49,205 nt of DNA from Flavobacteriaceae bacterium (GCA_026988395.1 JALSLI010000119.1:1-49205), one strand, 5' to 3'. Positions 39,052 through 48,065 are shown, numbered from the stretch's first letter. Numbers and translations: made by a program. The notes: generated by a model from the sequence alone, not told the origin.

Positions 39052-40137
39052 ATGAGAAAAATTAAAAAAAGTATAATTACCAAAAGTATAAAAGATTTTA
39101 AAATAGATAGGTCTATTAAAAAAACCTACATCCCTAAACTAGGAGATGTTGCTGTTTTTCAAATATTATCTATTGGAAAACATAAAGCGGTACAAAGTGA
39201 AAAAGGGAATAATTCTTATATTTTTCCGGGGGATAAGATATTAGCAACATTTGGAACAAGGTATGCTTCTAACCAATTTGAAGGGTATTTACCAAAAAAG
39301 TATCATACTAAATACCAACTATTAGGTCAAGGAGGTGTTGTAGGTGTTTTAGAAAGTATGCATGCAAAATTTAAATATATTGGAGCTACCGAAGTAAGGC
39401 TTGTAGGATATGCAGTAGATGAAAAAGGAAATGTTTTAAACACTATTTATAACAATTACAAGCCCATTTCATTTAAACCTTTCAAAAAAAGAACCTATGA
39501 AATTTATCTTTCTGTTGGTGCTAGTATGGATAGTGGAAAAACTACAACAGCTGCATTTTTAAGTAGAGGATTAATGAAACAAAAGAAAAAAGTAGCTTTT
39601 ATTAAATTAACAGGGACAGTTTATGCAAAAGATTGTAGTTTTGTAAGAGATTGTGGTGCGAGAATGGCAATTGATTTTTCTTATTGTGGTTATCCTTCTA
39701 CTTTTTTATGTAAAACCAATGATATTTTAACAATTTTGGAAACTTTATTAAGTAGAGTAGAGCAAATAAATCCAGATGCCGTTGTAATTGAAATAGCTGA
39801 TGGTTTATTACAAAAAGAAACGAAAGCCTTAATAAATCACAAACCATTTATGGAAATTATTGACCATACAATATTATCGTGTGCAGATAGTTTATCCGTA
39901 AACAGTGGAGTAGAAATATTATCAAAAGTAGGCAATACTCCTACATTAATTACGGGTTTGTTTACTGCAAGTCCATTAATGATTAATGAAGTAAAGGAAA
40001 ATACTAGTATTCCTGTCTTCGATTTGGAAGATTTTATGAATAAAGAAATATTTAATAGTGTCTTTTCTCCAAAAGTTAAAAGCAATAGAATTAATGAAGT
40101 TAAACCAAAACAACAATTTAATAGTACAATTTCTTAA
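39052..40137 (+). CDS. P-loop NTPase with beta-rich N-terminal domain (DUF1611-like)
   Basis: A 361-residue cytoplasmic protein. The N-terminal part (about 25-145; GDVAVFQILSIGKHKAV, FPGDKILATFGTRYASNQFEGYLP) looks beta-rich and is not a Rossmann fold. The C-terminal part has a Walker A match ASMDSGKTT near residue 155, then VAFIKLTGTVYAKDCSFVRDCGARMAIDF, and VVIEIADGLLQKETKAL near 240 that may serve as Walker B. It resembles dethiobiotin-synthetase and DUF1611-type P-loop proteins. Function unknown. Its 3' end overlaps the ABC-like gene by 44 bp, so translation is coupled. Confidence 0.7.
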   Translation: MRKIKKSIITKSIKDFKIDRSIKKTYIPKLGDVAVFQILSIGKHKAVQSEKGNNSYIFPGDKILATFGTRYASNQFEGYLPKKYHTKYQLLGQGGVVGVLESMHAKFKYIGATEVRLVGYAVDEKGNVLNTIYNNYKPISFKPFKKRTYEIYLSVGASMDSGKTTTAAFLSRGLMKQKKKVAFIKLTGTVYAKDCSFVRDCGARMAIDFSYCGYPSTFLCKTNDILTILETLLSRVEQINPDAVVIEIADGLLQKETKALINHKPFMEIIDHTILSCADSLSVNSGVEILSKVGNTPTLITGLFTASPLMINEVKENTSIPVFDLEDFMNKEIFNSVFSPKVKSNRINEVKPKQQFNSTIS

Positions 40138-41707
40138 ACAAAGAAAATGGGAGACTGTTAGAATTATTATTTTTGGTATTATTTCTAATATTTTAAGTAT
40201 TTTAATTCCTGTTAGTATAGGTAAGTATTACGAATTAGTGTTTCATTTAAATACAAGAAGAGTAAAATCTCTGAGCATAATCCCTGATGAATTTTGGGAT
40301 ACACCTTCTAAGTTTTTAATATTTTTTTCTGTACTGATAATTATTAGATTTGCTTTTTTCTTTCTTTACGAATATTCCCTACGTAAAGAGGCTATAATAT
40401 TTATAAAAGAAATAAAAGACTTTCTTTTCGGTCATCAATTAAAAGTAAAATACACGATATATAAAGAAAAAGGAATAGGCAAATATCTTTTGAGATATTC
40501 AGGAGATATTAACAGCCTTAAAAATCTATACATAAAAGGAACAATACGCGTTTTTATTGATGTAATTATGATTGTAATTGCTCTTTATTGGTTGTGGATT
40601 CTAAATAGAAATGGAGCAATTGCAATCTTATTGCTTTCTTCTTTATTTTATTTAATACTTCGTCTAATAAATAAAAAATTAGAATTTTATTCCATCTTAA
40701 AAAGAAATAAAACTTCAGGTCAACTTTCTTTTGTTAGTAGAAGTTTAAACAGTATCTTAAACATCAAAATACTAAACAAACAGAATGTTGAATTAAAAAA
40801 ATATAAAAAAAAATCTAACAGCATAAAAAATGCTTCTATTGTTTACACAAAATGGTTCGTTATAAATAAAGGTTTTATTTCTTTTATTCAATACACGATT
40901 CTAAGTGTTATTTTATATATATTTTATAAGGACTCAATAGAAAATGGAGAAACAGGTAGTCATTTAATTAGTTTTATTCTACTGTATATTACAATATTAC
41001 CCGTTATTCGTAGACTTTTTTCTTTAGAATCAGTATATAAATTAGGTAACATTTCTCTTAAAAAATTAAATAACATCCTCCAACTCGATGTTGATGCTAT
41101 AAATAAAGGAGAAACTTTAACTATTTCGAATCCAACCATTGCTTTTGAAAATGTTGTCTTTCAAAATAATTTCAAAAATCCAATTAACTTTATTGCTAAA
41201 AAAAATAATCTTAATATTTTATTTTTACCCAAAGGAATAAGTTCTTTAGATATAATATATACTATTTTAAAAATTAACAGTATTTATTCCGGCGACATTA
41301 AAATAAACAAAATATCCATTAGAAAATATTCTCCTAAATCATTACGAAATCAAATTGCAATTGCATCACAATATGTACCAATTTATGGGAGGACTGTTTA
41401 TGAAGCTATAACTAAATACAGGTCTAAAAGAATTAAAAAAGAATTATTAAGTTTGTATGAATCTATAAGAGCCCCTTTTAGTGAACATATAAAACTAAAA
41501 CTAGATAATACTATTGGGGAAAATGGTTCAAAGTTATCTAAAATTGAAATAGAATTTTTAGCTTTGGTACGAGGTATAATACAAAAAAAACGAATTATAA
41601 TTGCTAGTGAATTTCCATTACTTAAATCTATAAATAAAATTGAATTATTTAACATCTTAAAAAAACAAAAGGCTACAGTTATTTTAATAAAACAGAAAAA
41701 AAATTAA
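40094..41707 (+). CDS. ABC-exporter-like protein with degenerate ATPase domain
   Basis: A 537-residue protein when started at ATG 40094 (MKLNQNNNLIV); the track uses GTG 40058, also possible. Residues 1-320 hold about six membrane segments typical of type I ABC exporters. The nucleotide domain (about 345-537) keeps the shape but not the chemistry: the Walker A place reads FLPKGISSLDIIYTI without the Gly-Lys-Ser/Thr; Walker B reads RIIIASEFP with Ser for Asp; the signature place reads GSKLSKIEIEFLALVRG; and the switch His place reads VILIKQK. The Q-loop Gln (IASQYVP) remains. A homodimer should not hydrolyse ATP. It overlaps the P-loop gene and abuts the peptidase gene. Confidence 0.8.
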   Translation: MKLNQNNNLIVQFLKQRKWETVRIIIFGIISNILSILIPVSIGKYYELVFHLNTRRVKSLSIIPDEFWDTPSKFLIFFSVLIIIRFAFFFLYEYSLRKEAIIFIKEIKDFLFGHQLKVKYTIYKEKGIGKYLLRYSGDINSLKNLYIKGTIRVFIDVIMIVIALYWLWILNRNGAIAILLLSSLFYLILRLINKKLEFYSILKRNKTSGQLSFVSRSLNSILNIKILNKQNVELKKYKKKSNSIKNASIVYTKWFVINKGFISFIQYTILSVILYIFYKDSIENGETGSHLISFILLYITILPVIRRLFSLESVYKLGNISLKKLNNILQLDVDAINKGETLTISNPTIAFENVVFQNNFKNPINFIAKKNNLNILFLPKGISSLDIIYTILKINSIYSGDIKINKISIRKYSPKSLRNQIAIASQYVPIYGRTVYEAITKYRSKRIKKELLSLYESIRAPFSEHIKLKLDNTIGENGSKLSKIEIEFLALVRGIIQKKRIIIASEFPLLKSINKIELFNILKKQKATVILIKQKKN

Positions 41708-41708
41708 T

Positions 41709-42731
41709 ATGATAAAATTTTCACCAATACTATTTTCTATTTTCATTTTTTTTAACAGTTTTTATACTTCTAAAAAAATAAAAAATAGAAAAACATATAT
41801 AATAGCAATTCATGGAGGAGCCGGAACAATTAAAAAAAAGAATATGACTCCTGAATTAGAAAAAAAATATCTTGAGACACTAAAAAAAGCACTAAAAAAA
41901 GGAGAAGACCATTTAAAAAAAGGAGGGACTGCAATTCAAACAGTGGAGTTAGTAATTAAAATTTTAGAAGATTCTCCTCTCTTTAATGCTGGGAAAGGTG
42001 CTGTATTTAATCATAATGGTTATCAAGAAATGGATGCTTCTATAATGGATGGTAAAAATCTAAATTGTGGTGCAATATCAGGTATTACAAACTTAAAAAA
42101 CCCAATTGAAGGTGCCCGGATTGTAATGGATTCTACCAAACATGTTTTTTTATATGGGAAAAGAGCTCAAGACTTTTGTATAAAAAAAGGTGCTGTTTAT
42201 GCAGATAGTAGCTATTTTTTTACAAAAAACAGATGGGAGCAATTTCAAAGAGCATTAAAAAAAAATACAATTGAATTAGATCATGATGGCAAAAATAAAA
42301 CTGAAAGTGATATTAAAAAATTTGGTACCGTAGGTTGTGTTGTTAAGGATATATATGGTAATCTAGCCGCAGGAACCTCAACAGGAGGTCTAACCAATAA
42401 GAAATATGGGAGAATTGGCGATTCTCCAATTATTGGAGCTGGAAATTATGCAGATAATAATTCTTGTGCAATATCCTGTACCGGAACTGGTGAATACTTT
42501 ATCAAAGGAACAATAGCAAGAGACGTAGCTGCACTTTACCAATTTAAAAATATTTCTTTAAAAAAAGCTGCAAAAAAAACAATGAAAAAATTAAATAAAC
42601 TTGGCGGTAGAGGCGGTTTTATTGCTGTAGATAAAAACGGAAAGTATATTTTAGTTTTTAACACTAGAGGGATGTTTAGAGGTGTCGCTAATTCCAATGG
42701 AATTTTTGATATAAAAATATATAAAAATTAA
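41709..42731 (+). CDS. Isoaspartyl peptidase / L-asparaginase, exported
   Basis: A 340-residue Ntn-hydrolase paralogous to 2737-3792. The N-terminal hydrophobic segment (ILFSIFIFFNSFY) lacks a lipobox Cys, so the enzyme is secreted or N-terminally anchored in the periplasm. HGGAGT, GKGAVF and MDASIM precede the cleavage site KKFGTVGC with Thr207 as nucleophile, then GTSTGG and IGDSPIIGAGNYADN. All key residues remain, so activity is expected. It starts one base after the ABC-like gene's stop and ends the four-gene unit, which suggests it processes or digests the transported substrate. Confidence 0.9.
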   Translation: MIKFSPILFSIFIFFNSFYTSKKIKNRKTYIIAIHGGAGTIKKKNMTPELEKKYLETLKKALKKGEDHLKKGGTAIQTVELVIKILEDSPLFNAGKGAVFNHNGYQEMDASIMDGKNLNCGAISGITNLKNPIEGARIVMDSTKHVFLYGKRAQDFCIKKGAVYADSSYFFTKNRWEQFQRALKKNTIELDHDGKNKTESDIKKFGTVGCVVKDIYGNLAAGTSTGGLTNKKYGRIGDSPIIGAGNYADNNSCAISCTGTGEYFIKGTIARDVAALYQFKNISLKKAAKKTMKKLNKLGGRGGFIAVDKNGKYILVFNTRGMFRGVANSNGIFDIKIYKN

Positions 42732-42984
42732 CTGATTTGGTCTAACTCCCTATTAATCGGACTAATTTTTTTTGAATATCATCTTAAATCCGCAAAAGTA
42801 TTTCTACTGTAAAGCCAAACGGCACGTCATTATGGCTTTTAGCCCTTTTTCGGGGTTTTATTTCTATAAAAATATAAAATAATCATTTGATTTACAAGTG
42901 ATTATTTACTTGCGAAAGTACCTAAATACAACGGCTAAATATTTTTTACGTTTTGATTTTATTTCTTTTACAGATGCCAATCTT
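42732..42984. other. Structured gap after the P-loop/ABC-like unit
   Basis: These 253 bp contain no gene. They hold three possible stems: AAAGCCA/TGGCTTT near 42816-42843, GCCCTTTTTCGGGG near 42841, and AATAATCA/TGATTATT near 42879-42907. On the minus strand TACTTTTG (in CCGCAAAAGTA, near 42792) matches the -7 consensus and TACTTTCG (near 42916) nearly so. It may contain the unit's terminator and remnants of a mobile element or small RNA. Confidence 0.35.
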
Positions 42985-44340
42985 TTATTCCTTAATCAAT
43001 TTTAATTTTAACTGTTTGTTATCTCTTATAATTCTTAAAAAATAAACACCTGTTTTTAAATATGAAATATCAATGCTTTCGGTTTCGAATTTAGCATTAT
43101 AAACGCGTTTTCCTTGCAAGTCGAAAATAGAAAGTAAACTTCCGGTAAGATCTTCTTTGGTTTGGATGTTTAATCTATTTTTAACCGGATTAGGATAAAT
43201 AGAAACTGTATTTAATAACGATTCATCTGTTTTAAGTGGTGCCATTCCTTCGGTTATTTGAACGGTGGAATTAATCTGTGGATTTTCAATTTGATCCACA
43301 TTTCCGGAAGGCCAATAAACCGTAACTCTGTCTATGGAAGTATTATCGGCAATACCAAAATGTGTGTTTAAAGAACCCATATGTCTAAACCCTACACCAC
43401 TTTTTACATCGCGAATCTGTACTCCTAATGCGGATTCTATTTCTACTCTTGCACCAATACCATTTCGGTTACTCTGTACTCCAATGGTATTGATTTTTAA
43501 CCAATTATTAGTATTTCCTTGATTAATGTGTAAATCAACGTTAAAATAATCTAAGAATCCATCGTTATTGATATCACCAACAGCTCCATCACCAAAACCA
43601 ACATTATAGGGCGAAAAAGTCATATCACCGTTATTAAACATAATTGTTTGTCCTGCTCCTAAAACATCTACATAGCCATCGTTGTTAAAGTCATAACAAA
43701 CATTTTCGATACTGGTTGGTGTAAAGGTATCAAAACCGGAACCTGCAGTAACATCGGTAAACGTTCCGTCACCATTATTTCTTGCTAATTTATGTGCACC
43801 GGAACTCGCACCTACAAACACATCTATATCGCCGTCATTATCGAAATCTGCCCAAGCAGAAGACCAAGTTTGCATTGGATCACGAAGGTTGGCATCTGCA
43901 CCAATTTCAGTAAAAGTACCATCGCCGTTATTGCGATATAGTTGATCGCTGCTTCGCTCTGCACTTCCTCCGCATTTAGCAATAAACATATCGATATCAT
44001 GATCGTTATCATAATCTATCCAAACCGAACCATAGTTTCCTCCGGAAAAATAATCTGCTAAGCCCAGACCACCGGATTCGTTGGATTTATGATATTCTAA
44101 ATTACCGTTACCATCGCCGTAATAATATACACTTGGCTCTACATCATGACAGACAAAAGCTTCCAAGTTTCCATCGTTATTTATATCTACAAAATTAGAT
44201 CTTTGTGAAAAAACATATACATTATTATGCCATTCGGTATAAGCCGTACCATTATTATTTGCAATCATAAAACTAACACCACTACCATTTCCATATAACA
44301 GATCATTATAGCCGTTACCATCTAAATCACCTGCTGCCAT
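42985..44340 (-). CDS. FG-GAP/ASPIC repeat protein, C-terminal fragment with type IX sorting domain
   Basis: This 451-residue ORF begins at an internal Met (MAAGDLDGNGYNDLLYGNG) and is the downstream part of a gene broken by an in-frame TAA at 44566-44568; the frame is open from there. It has FG-GAP/VCBS repeats (DFDNDGDIDVFVG, DFNNDGYVDVLG, DINNDGFLDYFN), an ASPIC/UnbV domain (NRNGIGARVEIES, VTVYWPSGNVDQIENPQ) and a C-terminal sorting domain (SIYPNPVKNRLNIQ ending LKLKLIKE) that marks type IX secretion substrates. Without the N-terminal signal peptide this fragment alone cannot be exported. Confidence 0.85.
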   Translation of the reverse strand: MAAGDLDGNGYNDLLYGNGSGVSFMIANNNGTAYTEWHNNVYVFSQRSNFVDINNDGNLEAFVCHDVEPSVYYYGDGNGNLEYHKSNESGGLGLADYFSGGNYGSVWIDYDNDHDIDMFIAKCGGSAERSSDQLYRNNGDGTFTEIGADANLRDPMQTWSSAWADFDNDGDIDVFVGASSGAHKLARNNGDGTFTDVTAGSGFDTFTPTSIENVCYDFNNDGYVDVLGAGQTIMFNNGDMTFSPYNVGFGDGAVGDINNDGFLDYFNVDLHINQGNTNNWLKINTIGVQSNRNGIGARVEIESALGVQIRDVKSGVGFRHMGSLNTHFGIADNTSIDRVTVYWPSGNVDQIENPQINSTVQITEGMAPLKTDESLLNTVSIYPNPVKNRLNIQTKEDLTGSLLSIFDLQGKRVYNAKFETESIDISYLKTGVYFLRIIRDNKQLKLKLIKE

Positions 44341-44565
44341 ACTCCAAGTTGCTTCGTAAGTTGCTGTAGGCGTTGTAATAGTTTGATGGTTTAAACTACC
44401 GTTTGTTGTTTGATAATGTACATCAATTTGCGTGGTAGAAGTCGTTACTAAATCATCTAAAAAATCACCGTTTAAGTCAAAAAAACCATAAGGTCGCCCT
44501 AAATCGGATACTGTTTGAGATGCAAAAGTTACTACACCTTCCGGTGGTGGTGGTGTAACGTGCTC

Positions 44566-44994
44566 TTACACTAAGAAATCAAAAGTGTTAATTTGCCAAC
44601 GGTTATCCCAAACAATATAATATGTTGTATTTGCGATAACATTAAACGTTTTTACACTTAAATAACCGATTCCGGAATCGTCGTCTCCCGAAAGACAAAC
44701 CAAATTGGCACAGCTACCTGTGTAAACGTAAAAATTAGTATCTATACCTTGACCTTGATTTTGCGTTAAATTGGATGTTACCATAATTTCCATATCCTGT
44801 GGTGCCGTAAAGACATACCATTCTGCCACATTCCCTAAATTTCCGGAAGTACAAGCGGTAGGAGCCGGATTTCCGTCAATAGTATTTACATGATATACTG
44901 TTTCTAAAGAAATGTTAATAGCATCTTGACAGGTATTTTGTGCATAAATAAAACTCGAAAATAAAAAGAGGGAAAAAAAGTAAAACTGTTTCAT
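44566..44994 (-). CDS. Same gene, N-terminal fragment (signal peptide and Ig-like domain), ends at TAA
   Basis: A 142-residue ORF starting at MKQFYFFSLFLFSSFIYAQ (44994; the track starts 5 codons earlier). The signal peptide ends FIYAQ; a domain with CQDAINISLE, ACTSGNLGNVAEWYVFTAP and YTGSCANLVCLSGDDDSG resembles the PPC-like domains found at the N terminus of many flavobacterial secreted proteins. It stops at FDFLV-TAA, exactly in phase with the downstream fragment (228 bp to the internal Met, and the linker reads EHVTPPPPEGVVTFASQ). One base change would restore a protein of about 668 residues. Confidence 0.8.
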   Translation of the reverse strand: MKQFYFFSLFLFSSFIYAQNTCQDAINISLETVYHVNTIDGNPAPTACTSGNLGNVAEWYVFTAPQDMEIMVTSNLTQNQGQGIDTNFYVYTGSCANLVCLSGDDDSGIGYLSVKTFNVIANTTYYIVWDNRWQINTFDFLV

Positions 44995-45047
44995 AATATT
45001 TAATTGCATTAAAGGAATTCAAATATAATCAAATTTTTGTAATTCAA

Positions 45048-46130
45048 CTAATTACAATTATTTTCTAATGAATTGATCCAATTTTCAATTAAAGTAATGG
45101 CTTCTGTATGGAGTAAATTTCTTCCTTTTAAAGGCATTCTTACGGTTTCATCTATTGTGTTTAAACGATAAAACAAAACCGAGCGATCAGGTCGTTGCGG
45201 ACTAACAATATGTGATAATCCCGGAGCATCACCAATAGGTTCTTGGTGCACGATGCAAATACCTAGATTATCCGGATTACTGGTTTTATTAAAAGCAAAT
45301 CGCATGGAACGATAATTGCAATAACCATTATCAGAATGGCAATGAGCACAATTAATATCTAAATAAGCTCGCACTCTATTGTTTAAAGATTGTGTTTGAT
45401 CGTGCCAATTTACAACAGTATTAATCGTGTTTGGATAATTTGGTTCTAAATACCCAAAATCTCGCCATTTATCCAATTGATTTTTAGTTTCGTTGGTATA
45501 ATTATAGTTCCAATTTATATTTTGTGGTTTTGGTCCTATTGGTTTTGGATTATCATTAGATTGATGGCAAGTAAGACAATCAGCTCCGGGAGGAATTCGG
45601 TATTCTACGTGTTTGGTTTCTCCGTTGTGCATAAAATCTACCGGAATATTCACTCCGGACATAATATAAGATGCATCGGTTTGTGAATCATTCCATTGGT
45701 ATGTAGCAAAAACCCAATAATCAGTTTTTTTAATCATTAGACGAGTTTCAATTATTTTGGTATTGTGATTTGGTAATATATCATTATAATAAAAATTTTT
45801 AATTAGAATAGTACCTGTAGGAAAATTAAAAGGCTCAAAATCGGTTATATATTTAGCTTTTACACCTTGTGGCATCCAAATAAATCTTTTTTTATCGGCA
45901 TAATCGGTAAATAATTTATTAATCAGATTATATGGTAAAACACCGTAAACAGGTTTTAAATCGGCAATATTTCCTTCAAAAAAGTTGTATTCGCTTAAAT
46001 TAGCGTAAGGCATTTCTGATAAATTATAATTTACAGGAGAAGTTTCTGTGTCTGGATTTTCATCATTTTCTTTACAAGAGGAAAAAGTCAAAATTATTAC
46101 CGTTATTAAAAAGAAAAATTTATACATCAA
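45048..46130 (-). CDS. Diheme c-type cytochrome lipoprotein (HNE_0200/SO_2930-like)
   Basis: A 360-residue lipoprotein (lipobox FSSC) with two CxxCH heme-binding motifs, CLTCH near residue 198 and CAHCH near residue 268. GADCLTCHQSNDNPKPIGPKPQNINWNY and RPDRSVLFYRLNTIDETVRMPL are characteristic of a family of diheme proteins that I recall as TIGR03806-like. A redox or electron-transfer role outside the inner membrane is expected; the partner is unknown. It is just upstream (38 bp or more) of the broken secreted repeat protein on the same strand. Confidence 0.85.
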   Translation of the reverse strand: MMYKFFFLITVIILTFSSCKENDENPDTETSPVNYNLSEMPYANLSEYNFFEGNIADLKPVYGVLPYNLINKLFTDYADKKRFIWMPQGVKAKYITDFEPFNFPTGTILIKNFYYNDILPNHNTKIIETRLMIKKTDYWVFATYQWNDSQTDASYIMSGVNIPVDFMHNGETKHVEYRIPPGADCLTCHQSNDNPKPIGPKPQNINWNYNYTNETKNQLDKWRDFGYLEPNYPNTINTVVNWHDQTQSLNNRVRAYLDINCAHCHSDNGYCNYRSMRFAFNKTSNPDNLGICIVHQEPIGDAPGLSHIVSPQRPDRSVLFYRLNTIDETVRMPLKGRNLLHTEAITLIENWINSLENNCN

Positions 46131-46202
46131 AAAAAATTATTCCCAAATTTAAGAAAAAAAATAGAAGTAATTTTCCATATTGCTGAAAATGAATCATAAA
46201 AG

Positions 46203-46229
46203 AACCACATCTATAAAATAAATGTGGTT
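46203..46229 (-). terminator. Hairpin after asnB
   Basis: AACCACAT and ATGTGGTT pair with an 11-nt loop, 36 nt past the asnB stop, then a short T-rich tract on the minus strand. Confidence 0.5.
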
Positions 46230-46264
46230 TAAAAAGAATTTTCTCCCCAAAAAATTCGATATTA

Positions 46265-47878
46265 TTAAGCTACTTTTTCTTTGGCAATGTGTACATCTGC
46301 TTTAATATGTTTTTTGTTTGCTCTACCACTTGGGTCGGTATTTTCTTGCCATTTAGGAATCCATTTTAACACTGTTTTTGCGGCATCATCTTGTGGGAAA
46401 TGTTTATGAAAAATTTCTCTAATATAATATGCTTCCTTAGTACTTGGTGTGTTGTGTGGATATTTTATATGTGCCTGACTCATTTGTTCGTCAGTTATTT
46501 GGTTGGCACAATATTCTATTAAGGTATCAATCCAACTATAACCAACACCATCTGAAAATTGCTCTTTTTGGCGCCAAAGTACTTCTTGCGGTAAAAAAGG
46601 ATCTTCTTTGGTATCGAAAGCTTTTCTTAAAATATATTTTTCAACACCATCATATGTTTCGTGCATTTTATATTTTGGTTGTGTTTTCATAATTACATCT
46701 AAAAATTCTTTATCTAAAAATGGAACTCTTGCTTCTAAGCCATGGGACATTGTTGATTTATCAGCACGTAAACAGTCACTGGTAGAGAGTAATTGTACTC
46801 TTCTAATGGTTTCTTTTTGAAATTCTTTATTTGATGGAGCATCTCCAAAATATAAATATCCTCCTAGCATTTCGTCTGCTCCTTCGCCACTTAACACTAC
46901 TTTTACACCTAAATTTGTTATGTATTTACTCATAATATACATTGGTGTAGATGCTCGTATGGAGGTTACATCATAGGTTTCTAAGTGCCAAATTAATTTA
47001 TCGATAACTTCTAAACCTTCTTCAATAGTAAAGGTAATTGCGTGATGCTTTGTACCTAAAAAATCGGCTACTTTTTGAGCTGCTTTCAAATCCGGAGAAT
47101 CACTATCTAATCCGATAGAAAAAGAATGTAGTTCTTTACCTTCTTCTTTTAATAAACGGCTTGCAATGGAAGATGTTAAAGAAGAATCCAAACCTCCGGA
47201 AAGTAAAACACCTAACGGTACATCTGTCATTAATCTTTTTTTGGTTGCTTTAATTAATGTATCACGTATTAGCTTTAAATCTAATTCTTCGGTTGCAACA
47301 GAGTCTTTAAACCAATCCGGTTTGTAATAACGCACTAATCCGGTTTTAGGCGTATAGTAATGTCCAGGAGGAAATGCCTCAAAAGAAACACATTGATCTG
47401 CAATTGCTTTCATTTCGGATGAAAAATACAATCTATCATCGGCATCTTTTCCATAATATAGCGGTTTTATACCAATTGGATCACGTCCTGCAATAAAATC
47501 ATCACCATCAATTACCACAAAGGCAAAGACACCATCTAATTTGTTTAAAAAATCATATCCGTACTTTTCATAAAGATGAACAATTACTTCGGAGTCGGAT
47601 TTTGTTCTGAATTTATGGTCTTTTAATTCGGTTTCACGCAATTCTTTATGGTTATAAATCTCTCCATTATGTACCATATATGCGGTACTACAACCTTGTA
47701 TTGGTTGCTTACCGGTATGTAAATCAATTATAGACAAACGCTCGTGAGCTAAAATATGCCCGTTTTCAGTAACCTGAATGTCGTGTTCATTTGGTCCGCG
47801 ATGATTCATTCTATTTGATAGTTGTTTCGCTTTTTGTAATTCTACCCCTTTTCCGATGATTGCTAAAATTCCGCACAT
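46265..47878 (-). CDS. asnB: Glutamine-hydrolysing asparagine synthetase
   Basis: A 537-residue enzyme that makes asparagine from aspartate, glutamine and ATP. The mature protein would begin with the catalytic Cys after Met removal (MCGILAIIGKG), and NHRGPNEH and MVHNGEIYNHKELR are glutaminase-domain motifs. The synthetase domain has the PP-loop LLSGGLDSSLTSS near 225, SIGLDSDSPD and LSGEGADEMLGGYLYFGDAP near 340. Length fits the family. The start at MCGI is certain because the Cys must be N-terminal. Confidence 0.97.
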   Translation of the reverse strand: MCGILAIIGKGVELQKAKQLSNRMNHRGPNEHDIQVTENGHILAHERLSIIDLHTGKQPIQGCSTAYMVHNGEIYNHKELRETELKDHKFRTKSDSEVIVHLYEKYGYDFLNKLDGVFAFVVIDGDDFIAGRDPIGIKPLYYGKDADDRLYFSSEMKAIADQCVSFEAFPPGHYYTPKTGLVRYYKPDWFKDSVATEELDLKLIRDTLIKATKKRLMTDVPLGVLLSGGLDSSLTSSIASRLLKEEGKELHSFSIGLDSDSPDLKAAQKVADFLGTKHHAITFTIEEGLEVIDKLIWHLETYDVTSIRASTPMYIMSKYITNLGVKVVLSGEGADEMLGGYLYFGDAPSNKEFQKETIRRVQLLSTSDCLRADKSTMSHGLEARVPFLDKEFLDVIMKTQPKYKMHETYDGVEKYILRKAFDTKEDPFLPQEVLWRQKEQFSDGVGYSWIDTLIEYCANQITDEQMSQAHIKYPHNTPSTKEAYYIREIFHKHFPQDDAAKTVLKWIPKWQENTDPSGRANKKHIKADVHIAKEKVA

Positions 47879-48065
47879 AATGTATTGTTTTAAATTCTAT
47901 GCAAATAACGACATAAGATTACATATCGAAAATACATTTGCATATATTAACTTCACATTATAACTAATAAATAGTTTTTTTAATGTTTATGCAAGTAAAT
48001 ATATAGAATAATTCTAAAAAAGTTTAAAAATGTAAATTTTGACAAAATTAGTTGCGAATATTAAC

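Noticed and set aside
38259-42731. Cyanophycin or ribosomal-peptide biosynthesis as the explanation of the isoaspartyl peptidase unit
   Set aside because: No cyanophycin synthetase, ATP-grasp ligase or plausible precursor peptide ORF is visible in or beside the unit.
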